A stretch of 64,000 bases of DNA. Origin: Pseudoscleropodium purum (Eukaryota; Streptophyta; Bryopsida; Hypnales; Brachytheciaceae). The notes under the pieces were generated by a model. It worked only from the letters and a program-made list of their open reading frames with translations, was not told the DNA's origin and ran no database searches. How positions within the stretch are numbered: the first letter of the stretch is position 1; each line of letters begins with the position of its first letter. The DNA lies in contig OZ017804.1 of assembly GCA_963969395.1 (NCBI GenBank), forward strand, positions 6,572,001 through 6,636,000, written 5' to 3'. Made by a program: the position numbers and the translations under genes. Positions 50,401-63,839 of the stretch are shown here, piece after piece.

Positions 50401-52635
50401 GCTGAAAGCATAGAACACAACCGAAACCCAAACGAGGTGATTCTTCAAACCCTAAACCTCGAAGGATTCTTCAAAGGATTTAAACCCTAATTACGGTTAT
50501 CATTGGATCTCTATTGCTGTCTGCTTTTATCACCCGGAATCTATTTGGGTTTCAGATAGTTGGGTGACAAAATTTGTGAAACTGGGTGATCGGAAGCCCC
50601 ATTGGGCAGAAAAGAAGTGTCAAGACGCTCAGCAAGGACAAGAAAATCACACCAACAATTGATCGCAGAGAAAGAGTAGAAGGTAGGAGGTCCAGAAAAC
50701 CAACCATTTAAGAGCTGGAACTGATTTTGGGGGAGGTGAAACTTCTTCAAATATTTTTCAGTAAATTTTCCTTGAAAGACAAGTAGAATTGGCATGTAAC
50801 CTAAGTCGTTTCATATTTTTTGGAGCTTTGTAGAATTAGTTATGAAATTTTGAAGCTGAAGTGGCATAGGGCTCTAATAGCATCCACCTCCTAAAATGTA
50901 CACTCTTTGTACATGACTAAAGGCTACAAATAAGCAACATGTACATGCAGTGTACGTTTAAAGAGGTATGCACTTTTAGAACTTGTGTGCTTTTAGAACC
51001 TCCTACCGTAAGGAGACTAGCACATAATGAAATTACAGCAGCAAGACCTGAATTATTAATAGTAAGGAAACGCAATTGTGGATTCTTCAGGAAAGGGGTA
51101 CATGACATGACCTAATTAACCTAGCTACACTTGTTTAGGGTGCAAAATTAGTGTCACTTGCAAAATTAACTCTCACTGCAATTTAATTTGTTTTGGGAAA
51201 GTAGTACAATAGACTATGAAATTTCAGCCAACACTAATTTGAAAATAGTGTTGCTTTTTGTTAATTAGTATCTCACAAGTTGATAAGATAAGACCATTTC
51301 TTTAGTTCATAACCACTTTCCTTTTTCCAAATTCCTCATACAACCATTCAAGATAGTTTGGTTTGGTGTCACATAATTCAAAAACTATAAAGCATATTCT
51401 AAGCACCAAACCCTAATCCCTACTTGTGCAAATATATATTGTTCTTATTGCAATTATGAAATTTAAACTAGAACTACAAGTAATGACTACAATAAGAAAG
51501 CAACAAGGATGATATTTGTGCCTTATGCGAGTCCCCACTCTACAATGTTTTTGCAACTACAAAAGCAATGAAAATGAAGAAACGAAAGTAGAACAATGTT
51601 TTATCATTAATCCTCAAATGGCATTTATGGGAGGCAATCCATTCCTAACTGATGCCCCATTCTAGCAATATAGGTTGTTCTCTTTCTATGTAGAAGAAAT
51701 GAATAGTGATTAATTATGGTGCAATTCCTAGTGCAATTGTGGCACATTGTAATTGGCTACAAAACTCTCAACATTGCAACCACCCTTAGGTGGATTTTGC
51801 AACTATCCCTTGGTTATAAAGAGGAAGATCTATATCACCAAAATGGGAGAAAGCCCATCTTCTCCTAAAAAATTCGTAGTGATTGTGTTTTGTGGAAAAA
51901 AAAATCAAGAAAATTAAGGAAACCTCTTGTTGTCTATTTCTACACATGAGAAAATTTACCCACTGAAAAAAACCACCTTCCAGATACATGAAACTACTTA
52001 AGTGGTCAGAAATGGGTTGCCCTCCCTTAATGGCCTGGCAGACAATTGAATGGGGATTAAAAAAAAACTCTTTTCTCCTTGTTTGTACAGTTAGGGCATA
52101 TAAAATTGATCCATGAAACAGAGTTTTGAGTTTGCAGCCTAAATGGGGTGCTTGAAGGATCACTTCATGTGGTTCTGAACTAGGTTCTAGTGGCACCATT
52201 TCACTTCAGGGTTTAGGTTTTATACATTGATAGAAAGGATACAAGAACCCTAAACCGTAAACCCCTGAGATGACCATTTAAAATGACCAAGAATGTATCA
52301 AGGTTGATGGATTAGGATTGAATTGGAAGCCGACCAATACATGGAATGCAAGTAATGAAAGACCACCGATACTTAACCACCCTCAGAGTAAGCTTCGACC
52401 TTGTGCATATTAACATTTATCATTGACAAACACCAGGACATAGAAACAAGACATAACTGCACGGGAAAAAACTGGACTGAAACCCCTTGATCGTTTGCTT
52501 GAGTGGGAAAGACTCATGATAATCACTGCACAGGAATAAATAAGAGAAGTGGGCAAGTGAAAAGTGAACAATTTTTCAAATTAGAATTGATGTTGTACAA
52601 GATTTTTAACATGGACTGAAACTAACAACACAGTT
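50401..52635. other. Intergenic region and augmin subunit 3 3' flank
   Basis: 50750-50930 is related to 28677-29200. A 137-codon minus-strand frame (52199-51786) lacks recognisable motifs and is not called as a gene. The stretch nearest 52635 probably includes the 3' UTR of the augmin gene. Confidence 0.4.
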
Positions 52636-55600
52636 TTAAGTTTGCAGAGCCATCACTCTGGCTGAAAGATCTCGCACTTGGGTTCGTAAGCGGTCAGGTG
52701 CACAGAAAAAGTCGACGAAGACTTGCCTTTCTCGCCCAACTTCATGAGGGTGGTGCTTCACAATCTGCCAACAAATATCCATGTGGGTCGTTAGGACGAT
52801 TTTCCATACATGCATATATCTTTTAAGGCCAGTGAACCTAAAAGTATTTGAGCGTGGGCCACCGTAACGAAGCAAATGTTAAGACTACGTGGAACTGAGG
52901 GTCTTCTCTTACCTCCGCCTTTTCACGGTGCTCCCGAGTGACTTCTTCAATAGCCGAAGAAAGTTGCGAGTTCACCTTCTCCATTTCACCAAGTTCCTTC
53001 ATGAGTGGCTATATTCAGCCAATACCAAGAACACGGCGTGAGCCTTGGGATTGAAAAGGTATTTATAAAGACAATTGCAGGACTTGCCAGTCCAAATCAC
53101 AAACGCTCAAGTTTAACTCAACGATGAGTGCACTAAACTTCCTAGGCAAAAACTGTGACACTGCTTTCTGGATGTCCAGTATACTTGGTGGAGTATAAAG
53201 CCAACAGCACCGCCAAGATGGTCAAGAAGGTGATTATGACCAAGGTTGAATGAACAATACAGAACTCCAATCGCATCTGAATATCCACAAGTTACATACC
53301 CAAGGGCTCAGGATTGGCTGAGCAGTGGTTGAGGATGCAAACAAAAGCTGTTGCATTTTGTGGATAACATGACACCTGCCAATCCAGCATGTACGTCAAG
53401 ATACGTTACTTGAAAAAATGACTCCAAGCTTTGAAAACTGTACAAAGCATTCTTTAGTACTGCCAACTTAAATTTATTTAAATCAAAATCATGGCAAATC
53501 AGAGCAACTCGAGCAAAGATAAAGCCCTCACGTACTCACATGTGAAGACAAAGGCTCATTAGCTAGAGGAGCTCACTTGTTCAAATTGAGCTTCACTTTA
53601 ATCACCAAGTTGTCAGGGATTCTTTTTCATGTTTCAGATTCTTTTCAACCAACTCAAAGGGTAATCAACAAGTATTCTTCACAAGGTTATGTAAGTGTTC
53701 TTCAGACACAGTGAACAATCTAGATTAAAAAAACCCGACTCTAAATACATTTTGGCACTAATGTCTAAAATCCCCCAGATAAGTTACACACACAAGGGTG
53801 AATATTTAGAAAGAACAGACTCACAGATCATTGATGCACTTATGCTTGTCATGGAGCAAAGAATGATGCATCTCATCACGCAAAGTTTCGAGCTCCACTT
53901 GCACTTGATTTATCTGCTGCACAAGACCTGGTGCCGACACATACTGTGGCAATCCCCCTTGCTCATCTGCATAAGATACAGGATTAAAACAACTGTTCCA
54001 CAAGCGAATTTCAACTAGCAAGCGAAGTTATGTCCTTGAACTATAAATGGGCACAAAAAATCCAGATCAAGGTAGGAAACCCATTCCTGTCGATTGAAAA
54101 GTCACCCGTTTACAATGCAAGTGCCATCTCAACACTCCAACTGCAAACCATGAGATCCTTCTAGGTTCTCTCACAGTCAAAGGTAACCCCATTTGATACC
54201 TAGTAAATGCAATACTTATGGTTCAAGGGTAGTCTAGGCTCATCATTGGGACCCGACTACTTGAAACTTCAGCAATTCATATCTGCTTCACAGGGTATGC
54301 ACATAATACATATTATTGGTCTCCATTGTTTATCTCCATTTTTGGTCTCCATATTTTCGATTATTAGAATCCACTCCAAAATGGAGACCAGACTCGCACC
54401 TAAAAAACCCATTCTAATAATGGAAACAAACTAAACAGATGAAAGTCACGAGAAGAAGTTCCCTACCTTATTAGCATTTTCATTACCTGCTGATAAGTTG
54501 GAGGAATCGGAATAATACCTGTGTGAATATTGAGAAGATCACGCACACGATGAAGGAATGTGTCACGATCATCTACACCTCCATGCTCTTGGGCCTCAGT
54601 TGCGGCCAATGTTAATCCTACACATCTCTCCTGGTCACAGAAATACTTCCAGCATCAGTCATTCAAAATCTAAGCATAAAATGAAAACAGCAGAATTTTG
54701 ACTCACTCCATACGGGTTCCAGATTTAACTTAACTCTGTCTATATCTTAAAGCACATGCAAAGGCTTGAAACAGATTGCGAGGCAGGAGGCACATTGCCA
54801 TTGAAAGGCTTAGAAGACATACGATGCGACCCAAAGTGTTTGAAGTATAGGCCTGCAATTCTGCCTCCACGAGACGGAGTAATTCATAGGCACCATTTGT
54901 AGTTTTTCTTTCCAGATGGCAAGCAACTTGAAGAAATCGATGTCTTGCCAGTTGATCCACCAAAAAGCCAATGAACTGCCAAACAAACAAAAATTCATAC
55001 AATGAGAGTCTATAACGCCCTGAAAAGACAAACTGTTGTTTTAGTTCGAAATCAGGTTGATATACTACATGCAAGATCACCTTTTCAATCTACAACCATA
55101 CTCATTATGATACCATACTCATTATGAGATAAGGAATTACAAGAACAATGACTTCTGGCATTCCTAAAAGGAAGGCAGCGCACCTTCTTCTGCTGTGAAA
55201 TGTAGTACTCCTGCCGCATAACCTTTAGGTCATAATCACCTGTACAACAGATTTAACAATAAACTGATCAGCACAAAAATGATATTCTCTCTAAACTCAT
55301 TCAATGACCTGAAAAGAAGAAACTACTTCCAGTTGCATGAGCGCATGTCAGCACACGATATACCAAGTACAGTGCACCAAAGCAAAGCACAGAGTTAGTC
55401 ATTACCAAATTCAACTAACAACTTCTGAACTGTTCAAGCCATTAAGCAGATAGCACGCAGCATTACGAAATAGCAAATTCTAATCCTACTAACGCAGCAG
55501 ATCGTTAACCTTGAAGAATATAAGTATCTTGGAGCTGAGCGAGCTCCCAACAAAGATTAGGAACGATCTGATTGATCAATTCAACAGGCCCACAGTAAGA

Positions 55601-58600
55601 ACAGCACTTGATTCAAGAGAAAGTGCAAGAGATTAATCAACAGTAAGAAACTCTACCACAGTTTCTATTCAAGTCCAGAAAAAGAAGTTGGCAGAGAATT
55701 TGAAATGTGACCTCAGACAGCAGTTTCTCTTCCTTTTGAATAAGAGTGTAGAGTTCACTTCCAACATCTGTGTACCTACGCCTGCAAACGTTCTTCCCCC
55801 AACATTCACAAGTTCAGAAACCTAAAAAAATTAGGTTTAAAAACTTCTATTTTGCTCCAGTACGACCGCTAAAGGCTACTTGTGCTCATTCAACATTGCA
55901 TGAACCCCAATGGCATGAAAGTGGAGATCACCTAAGAGTTTGAAGATCGGAGTGAACATGCGCTTGATCAGCGGAAGACTGAAGCTGTGCTGTAAGAAGC
56001 AGAGCTTGCTGTTTAGCCTTCTCTGCATGGGCTTCAACCCACTGCCTCTCACTTACACCAAATCTGCACAACGTTCAAAGTCTTTTAAAAAACTGAGCAT
56101 GACGCAACAGTAACTGAAAATCATTACGTCGCTATTGTCCTACTAGTGTATCCCTGGCAAGTCAAAATTTTCTAGAAAGACCAAAAACTCTTCCAGGGGC
56201 AGAAAACTTTCTGACAGGAAAATGAATCCACAAAACAGACAAACAGGTAGAAAGCAAAGGTAACTGCTTCCTGTTAGAAACTAAGCCACGCTATCCTTCA
56301 AAAGAGAACCAGTTCTATACTTGACAAAATGAAGCTAAAATACAACGTACGAAATGCACAAAAGAAAGAAGACGAATATATTCTGAAATAACGCTCACAA
56401 AACTTAATTTCAAACTTAATTTAAACATACATGGATCTGAGGCGCTGAAGTTCCACTACTCGCCGATGATACGTCCTCTCAGAATCTCCTGTAAACAATA
56501 AAAAATATAACCGTTACTGGAATTCAGGCAAACTTGAAGTCCAAACCAAGGACAGTATCTGAACGGTCTACAAAATTCATTTATACCTGCCATGGAAGGT
56601 ATACAATTTAAGAATACGCTCGAACTAGAATACCCACAATGAACAACCTAGAAAAACTATTCCGTCCATCTCTGTGCGTTCATAACCATCCAGGATTAGA
56701 TATCAATTCGAAAACATCTGGCAACGAACCTCTTATGAAACGATTGGTCACATCATCAAGAGTTACCCAGGCACATTTGGATTTTCCTTCCTCAGCCACA
56801 AGTCGGGAAGGACCCTGCATACCAAAGCTTGACACAATCACTAAAGGGACATATTAAGTCCTGAACTTCTAAGTAACAAATCCAAAACACTTGAATATAC
56901 TTGCTGCATTAACAGGTATAACCATATTGAAACTCCAAATTCAATCACGAAAGGAAGATACTGGAGTAGACGTTTCTGTCCAAGGAAAAAATGATCGAAG
57001 GACAAGAACGACTGTAATCAAAGAATCTTCAACGAAACAAAATAAGATAACTAAATTGTGATGTAGCTTGGTACCCACCACGTCAAATTGCTTGGAAAAC
57101 CACTCGCTAAGAACTTTTGTACACGCTTGGTCTTGACTAGTGTATGGACGCAAATCAGCAAATGATATGTATATCCCGTCCTCTGATCCATCGACATAAA
57201 AAGGCCATCTTTAGATTATTCTTGGATTGCCTCGAATACACTTTCAGCAAAAAGCGTTCAAACAGCAGTGCCAAACTCAAAAGTAGTTCTCATAGACCCC
57301 TCCAACATCTAAATCTAACACTGCTTGAGCTAACAGATAAATAGTCAATAAAAGTGACAGGACATGGGCAGACTCCTCTCAAAAGCTAAAATCAAAATGA
57401 GTTAATTAACCAATTTTTAAAAAGTCACATCCAGCACTACCTTCTCCAGAGTGATAATAAGCGAGTTCACGAGCCGATGATGACAATTTCTCCAATACAG
57501 TGTTCATCTGTACCACAAAAATAAAAACACCCAGATCAACATGAGCTTTGAAAACGAAAAACAAACGAAAAATAAAATTAAAGTAAAAAAAACTTTCAGA
57601 GCTCGAAATTATTAGCATAAAAAAAGAATGAAGCTTACCTCTAAATTCCTACCCACTAACTTCTCCTCTATCGTTGAGAGATTACCAGCAGCTCCAGCTG
57701 CTGCAGCGGTTCTTGCTCTCCGGCCCTGAATGAGAGATGAGGTCTGGCCTCCTAATAACTCAAGCTGTGACTGTAATCTCTGCAGTCGTTTCTGAAGTGC
57801 TAAAGCTTCTGTCTTGTACGAAGCAGTTGCCTCCCTGATTCAACAAACCACGATCTATTACCCCAAACCATCAATAATATTTAATAAGCTAAAGTGTTTG
57901 TCCTGTTTTGTTTAGTTACTGACAAAGTAGCCGGCCTGCATACATGGGCCCCCGAGGTACCTGGGAAAGTCCTGAACAAGGAGAAAAGCACTAACTTCCT
58001 TTCATGCCATTTGGACCTATGGATCAGGAGTTATAGAATTTGAAAGTAATATTTCTTTCAAAAACTAAGGAAGAAGTAGGATTTTCTGACAGGTTACTCT
58101 GCATAAGTAGCTGCTGTAGTTGTGCTCAACAGCACTCGTCATACTCATACTCGAAAAAAGGAAACAAAAGAAATACAACAGCAACTGAGTAACTTATCAA
58201 TCGTTGCACGTACTTGATTTCTTTGATGGATTCTTCAGCTCCCAATATCGCTTCCTGGTTCGTCCGCCGGCTTGCAAACGCAGAGATACTTCCATAAGCA
58301 AAGTCAAGATCTTCCCCCTGATGTCCAATCCAGAACAAAAGAGCATAAAAATAGAGGGCACGAAGCCATTCGGAACCTCATCCCGTCTCCTATTGGCTGA
58401 TCCCTGTTACCAACAACTCATCTCTTCCAAATACACGTACATTGGCCTTCAATTAGCAAGTTGGATTTCAGCATGATTCAATTAAATCTCTATGACAACT
58501 TATCTTCTAATTAATCTCCCAACGAAAGCACACTCCTGCATATATTGTTTAAATTGCTTAAAATGACGGAAAGAACATCCTCTCCCATAAATGAAGAACT

Positions 58601-59374
58601 TAACCCTGCTGCCATAGCAATGACTATTGACTCATAAAACACGCCCACGGGCCATCACAAACTTCCAACGCACCTCGAGAAGTTTACCCTCCGCCTTCAG
58701 CTCATTGTACCTGAAACCAATCCAATTACACGATCTTTCAAAGCATTGAAGCGCACACAAGCAAGAGCTTCCGCACACGGACCATTATGAACAGCCTTTG
58801 AATTACCCCCCAAAGAACAAACAATCCCTTTCTGAGTCTCAACACTTATTCTTATTTTTCCTGTGACCACTAAACTAGAACGAGCTTCAAGTAAATTCAA
58901 AATGTGGTTCGCAAAGGGGGTATCATATTCGCATACATATATATTCTGTTAATAAGGGCATACCATCCCATTCTGAGTGTGAACACTCATTCTTATTCTT
59001 CCTGTGTGCATTGAACTAGTAAGAGCTCCATGTAGATTCAAAATGTGGTTCACCAAAGGGGTATAAATGATGTTTGCATACGTTTAGATTGCGCTAGTCA
59101 TCAACTCATCGTCCTGTTACTCAAAGGATTCCCAAAGTACAAGATCTCTCTCTTTAGGAATTAAACAAGGGTGGAGAACATTAGGGTTTGTGGCTTACTG
59201 CAGCAGCTCCGGGAGCGAGAGCACATTGGACGGGCGGAGGTTGGTGCACAGAAAATCCAACAACGGGCGAGTCTCTTCGTACTGGAAAGGCCATTCGAAG
59301 CTGTCGGGGTCCAGGAGCTGCCATCCCTCGAACCCCAAGTGAGCCAACGTGGTGCACAGCCTCGCCCCGCTCAT
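52636..59374 (-). CDS. AUG3: Augmin complex subunit 3 (HAUS3 homologue)
   Basis: Eighteen coding exons on the minus strand: 59374-59199, 58710-58674, 58317-58214, 57834-57639, 57507-57441, 57182-57079, 56814-56730, 56488-56431, 56063-55932, 55781-55712, 55567-55510, 55239-55184, 54975-54823, 54630-54519, 53966-53825, 53375-53300, 53008-52913 and 52764-52636. They give 1851 nt and 616 residues, about the length of Arabidopsis AUG3. Diagnostic segments: [112 protein letters not shown]-like [19 protein letters not shown] and [13 protein letters not shown]. Long predicted coiled coils fill the middle. Augmin recruits gamma-tubulin complexes to existing microtubules for branching nucleation in spindle, phragmoplast and cortical arrays. 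All introns are GT-AG, and no domain is missing. Confidence 0.97.
58826..59085. repeat. 141-bp tandem duplication in augmin intron 1
   Basis: CCCTTTCTGAGTCTCAACAC at 58826 recurs as CCCATTCTGAGTGTGAACAC at 58967, followed in both by TTATTCTT, CCTGTG and ATTCAAAATGTGGTTC. Diverged two-copy repeat wholly inside the intron. Confidence 0.8.
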
Positions 59375-59599
59375 CGTTCTGCCCCTCGACGACCAAACCC
59401 TAATACAATACAATGCAATGCAACGCCTGCTGCTCCCCGGGAGCAGAAGAACTGAAGAAGAAGATGAAGAAGAAGAGGGACTCCGATCCTGATGGACGAC
59501 CGGAAGAACGACGAAGAACTCCACGATGTGGGGAAGACTGCAGGAACTACCTTCCGCCTTTAGACTCTAAGTTATATTAAATTAAATAAACTACCCTAG

Positions 59600-59731
59600 G
59601 TGAAGGTCAGATTCGACATAAATTAATTCGTGTTTTGTTTTTTTAAAGTGCCACGTGGCGGCATCTAGTGATTGGCGCACCGTAACATGGAAATTCTATT
59701 TCAGCACCTCTTGGTTGAATCTGACCTTCAC
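59600..59731. repeat. Small inverted-repeat element with G-box, upstream of AUG3
   Basis: GTGAAGGTCAGATTCGA (59600-59616) is the reverse complement, with one mismatch, of TTGAATCTGACCTTCAC (59715-59731). The loop holds GCCACGTGGC (59650-59659), a palindromic G-box. It lies about 230-360 bp upstream of the AUG3 start codon. Confidence 0.7.
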
Positions 59732-60115
59732 ATATGGAATTTTGAACTTATAGATGTATGTTTAACCTTCAAAGGATAAAATGGTAGTTGTAGATATCAT
59801 TTGCTTTGGGTACAGTTGAATTGTTGGCTTAAGAAAATGTAAAAGCACTCATTGGAAGTCAAAGTACTATGGAAGACCTCCCCTTTCCACACAAAATTAT
59901 GAGGATGAATAGTTGCACTTTTTTCCCTAAGTAGAAAGATATTTTTGTCATTCATCGGACAAGAAACAGCTATGTATAGTGTCGTTATGGGTTAACCCTA
60001 GAAGGAGGGGGCCATGACTATTGATTTCAAGCTTTATTGTCCATCATTCTATTTGTTGCCATTTTGCAACCAAGTATGCATGAGAATTTTAAATTTTATT
60101 TTTTGGAGATGAAAT

Positions 60116-60560
60116 GATATGTCTACCACAAGTCATAGAATTTCCAAATTTTTGAAGGAAAATTTGAAATTATTGTAAATTTTTTTTAAAGTTCCAAAGA
60201 AAGTTCATATCAAAATATAAAATGCACTCAAATTAAAATTTAAAATTTTCATCATAGATGTATATTATAGTGTATGACATCATGGTATAAATCAAAGTTA
60301 TCATGTCACTCTAAAATTAGGGAGTCAATAAAGTATAGTTATAGGTCCAAAAATTAATATTGCTATAATTTATTGAAATTTATAAAAAAAAATTATAATT
60401 TCCAATTGGAGTAGAAACTGCATTTAATATGCTTAATTATCCTACTTGAATTCAAATTCAAAAACATCATTTTTATCACTAAAATTCAAACCAAGAGTAA
60501 ATAGCAAGAAATGGCTAAAATACACTACAAGATATCTTTTGCTTTAGAAAACATAATACC
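60116..60560. repeat. Diverged direct repeat, copy 1
   Basis: Related to 61167-61590. Both carry GA-ATTATTGT-AA, GTGTA-GACATCATGGT, CAAA-TTAT-GTGTCA-T-TAAAATTA and AGTAGAAACT in the same order. AT-rich and non-coding. Confidence 0.6.
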
Positions 60561-61166
60561 ATCATGAGGGAATTTGCAACACTATTTATTGAAAATGTAG
60601 TCAAGCAACTTCCAAGAAAAACAATGGATGAAATTTTTTTTTCATTCTACAATCTTAGATGAAGTCATCCAAAGGACATTTTGCTTCCTCAACAACCTTT
60701 TAAAGTTAACTTTGAAACAATGAGGATGAGACCTATCACTAAGGTAATTTGCAAAAAATTATCTTGCAATGCACATACCAATAGGTGCATTTTTCATTTC
60801 TATGATCCATTGACCAATTTTTTTCTAAAGCATCCTTACATAGTTACCTTGAATAAACTGGCTTATGACCACTTTTTCAAACTTCAAAGTCTTTTTTCAC
60901 TATTGATGCTCCCATTTAGCAACTATAAGTTACATAAATGAATTTTTTATATTTGATATCCAATATCCAATGGCTAGGGATAGCATAAATTGTTTTTTAA
61001 AGTAGTTGACAAAATTTTGTGAATTTAATTTTTCAAAAAAAATATTTCTCAAGAAAAAAAACAATCCTTCTATTTTAGGGAATTGGCCAAATTATATTTT
61101 ACTAACTTAAATTAATTGTGTGGAAGTTAATGTTAAAATTCACCAATAGGGAAATTTTTTAATTTT

Positions 61167-61590
61167 TTAGAGATATAATTAGATGACTTCAATAAGTCAA
61201 AAAGAATTCAAATCTTTTTGTGGAAATATGAATTATTGTGAAATTTTGAAGAAGAAGTGGAGAAAATTCAAATCAATACAAAATACGCATAAGGAATTTG
61301 AGTTTTTTTTTTGTAGGTGTACAATTTAGTGTAGGACATCATGGTGCAAATAAATTTATTGTGTCATTATAAAATTAAAAAATCAACATTCCACAACTAT
61401 ATGCCTAATAGTTTAAATTGAAATCAAAATTTGGATTTTAAAATATTTTTTAATTAAAGTAGAAACTAAACTTGATAAGCTTCATTTCATTAGTAGGTCT
61501 CAAATTCAAAAGATATCATTTTTTTACTTGAATTTAGATTAAAGAATAGCAACAAAAATTGACAAAATACATTATTGAATTGGAAATCCA
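61167..61590. repeat. Diverged direct repeat, copy 2
   Basis: Direct copy of 60116-60560. The intervening 600 bp includes an 86-codon frame (60681-60941) without recognisable features. Confidence 0.6.
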
Positions 61591-62405
61591 TTTCGTATGT
61601 ATAAAATTGAGACACTATTATGAAGACATAGCAAATTGTCATACCAATTCTTGATTTTTCTTTCTTAAGCCTAAATTGCCAAGGCTCTTCATAATGCTTG
61701 GCTTCTATCTTGCTTCTAATGGATTCTAGTCTAGTTGGCCAAAGTCCAAATCAACATTTTCTTATCTCTATTTATGTGAATTTTTAGATGCACTTCCAAT
61801 TATAGTTTTTATAAACTCTTATTCTATATCAATTATTTAATAGGAATTTAATTTTCCATCTTGTTTGCCATGATCCATTAATAATGCATTAAATCAATCT
61901 TCAAAATATGAAGATACAAATAATCTAAAATATTCACCGTGTGCACTTGAATATAGCTTGGAATGTAAAAACAAAATGGAATTCATCAAAGAGTTGAACT
62001 TCAAAAAATCTTAATATAATTGTAAAAAATATAAAATTCATGACTTTCAATAACTAATGCTTTGAAATTAGTCTCATATGTCAATTCTACACCAAAGTAT
62101 GCAAAATTGCTTAAAATTGCTTAAAGGTGTTTCCACGTTAGTGACCGAAAAAACTGTACATTTAGCTAAAGGCTTGATGGATTAAAGTATATCTATTATA
62201 TTAAGGTATACAATGTCATGACCTATTGTCGTGATTCCATCCTTTGAATGCTCATGTATTTGTCCTTGCACATTTTCATCCAAAATTTGATAACATTGAT
62301 TCTTGACAGCTTTAAAAAGAAATAAAGAAAATACTATATTTCTAACAGAATGGTGTATAGTTTCAAATGTTGCAATGGTTATTCTATTGGTATTTATTAT
62401 ATTAA

Positions 62406-62631
62406 CATTAGAGGATTTTTGGAGGGCTTGGAGGGCCATTTCAAAGCCGTTTCCATTGCTATTTCCCCGGTAGAAAGGAATGGCCACTATCAGATTTTAT
62501 TTTATTTTTGAATTATTTTTTTAATGACATGGCAGTTGTTGTGCCACATTAAGCAGCATGTGTAGCAAGTTTACAAAGTCTGAAAACCTCAAGAAACTTG
62601 CAACCCTCCCACCCCCCAAAATCCTCTAATG
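62406..62631. mobile_element. CATTAG-ended short element, 226 bp
   Basis: Left end CATTAGAGGATTTTTGGAGGG; the right end reverse-complemented is CATTAGAGGATTTTGGGGGG, giving a terminal inverted repeat of about 20 bp with two or three mismatches. The core GACATGGCAGTTGTTGTGCC matches the copies at 32499 and 33125. This is the best-preserved copy. Confidence 0.8.
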
Positions 62632-62877
62632 ACACAAACTATGTCATATTTTCATTCACACAAATTTTCATCCACTCATCCTCATTGCGCCCCACTGACA
62701 TACTAGTACCTTGTAACTAACCTTTCTAGTGTCGTTGCATTGAAACAGGATCCGTTCTATTATATCACCACATCAAGGGCCCGTCACCTAAACCCGTGGC
62801 CTCAGAGGGGGGGAACCTCTGAATGGCGGAGCTTCCCTTTCTTCTCCAAGTCTTCAAATCTTTCACGATCACGTCTG

Positions 62878-63406
62878 TGACGTGACGTGATTGCAGCGCA
62901 TGTTTGTTCTAACGCTGCGAATGAAGGAGTAGCAGAGTACCATGGCCCTTACGCAGACCCGTGCAGCAATGTGATCTTTCCAAAATTTGATTGAGTCGTG
63001 TTTGAGGCTCAATCACAGCTGCAGGACCATTTGTAACGAATACTAATTTAGGGTTTAGGCATTTGCAAGCCTCGAACAGATTGAAGAAAGGTGTCGGATG
63101 GACTATGTTATCTTCCTCCATTAAACGATGCATCAGAAGGTGCTGGAAAATCGGTGGCCAAGCTTATGACCTGCTTGGTTTTACGGTTTTAGCGAGGGGT
63201 TTGGGGTTTTAGGGTTTTAGGGTTTCAAGGGGTGTGAGATGGCGCTTGTCGTGTTGAGAGTGCTGGGAGTGCCCGTCGGATGTTGGAAGGTTCATTATTG
63301 AAAGGGATTTTTGGTGAAGAAAGTTGATTGAATCGAATGAGAAGAGAAACTCATTCGCGGAACTGTTAGGTGTAAGTTTATTTGAAGTTTGTTGGAGTGC
63401 TACGCG
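62878..63406 (+). promoter_or_regulatory. NUP58 upstream region: ACGT and telo-box motifs
   Basis: TGACGTGACGTGA at 62878-62890 has two overlapping ACGT cores (bZIP-type sites). TTTTAGGGTTTTAGGGTTT at 63207-63225 is a doubled telo-box, and TTTAGGGTTTAGG near 63048 is another. Telo-boxes are typical of plant genes expressed in dividing cells. The transcription start is not determined. Confidence 0.5.
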
Positions 63407-63839
63407 ATGGCGTCGATGTTTCAAACGCCGATGTTCAATCAACAGCCAGTGCAGCAGATGCAAGTGCAGCAGGGGCAGCAAGGGCAACAGATTCACTTGT
63501 TGACGAATGAGAAGATGCCTGTGTCGTATCAGACCAAGTGGGCGGATATCAGTCCCGAGTCGCAGCAACTGCTGCTCACTATTGAGTAAGTGATTTTCCT
63601 TCGGTCGTGCCTGTTTCTGCAAGTTAGTTTTGCAAGTTTGGTTTGAATGTCGTATCAAACTATTGCCCTGTTTGATTCCAAATTGGTCTGTTATAAAGGT
63701 CTGACTGCTCATCGTTCGTTGCAGAGAGAGAGTGCGGCAGTATAGGGAGGAGAGTCGACGTTTGGAGCAAAGGGAGCGGCTTACGGACTCCAGTGCCCTT
63801 CACAAGAGCTTTGAATATGATGCTGCTCGCATCTTACAG
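63407..63839 (+). CDS. NUP58: Nucleoporin Nup58, first two coding exons (partial)
   Basis: Coding exons 63407-63585 and 63725-63839, joined through a split glutamate codon, encode the first 98 residues; the gene runs off the window. After a glutamine-rich start (MFNQQPVQQMQVQQGQQGQQ) comes LLTNEKMPVSYQTKWADISP, ESQQLLLTIEERV, REESRRLEQ, DSSALHKSFEYDAARILQ. The order F/L-TN-KAP/M-STKWADL-P-SQ-LLL-IEE then LYDSS and FE-DA-RI-QE matches plant Nup58. The protein belongs to the Nup62-Nup54-Nup58 central channel complex of the nuclear pore. I chose the start at 63407 because an earlier in-frame ATG (63389) would add only a few unlike residues. FG repeats are absent from the part seen. Confidence 0.9.

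Noticed and set aside
51786..52199. 137-codon minus-strand frame
   Set aside because: No motif, Phe-rich, and located where the AUG3 3' flank and repeats lie.
62909..63133. 74-codon minus-strand frame near the NUP58 promoter
   Set aside because: Amino acid make-up is plausible, but there is no recognisable motif, splice partner or upstream signal, so I do not call it.
63209..63712. 167-codon minus-strand frame
   Set aside because: It overlaps the NUP58 first exon and its leader; composition is Leu/His/Arg-rich as expected from the reverse of a Gln-rich frame.
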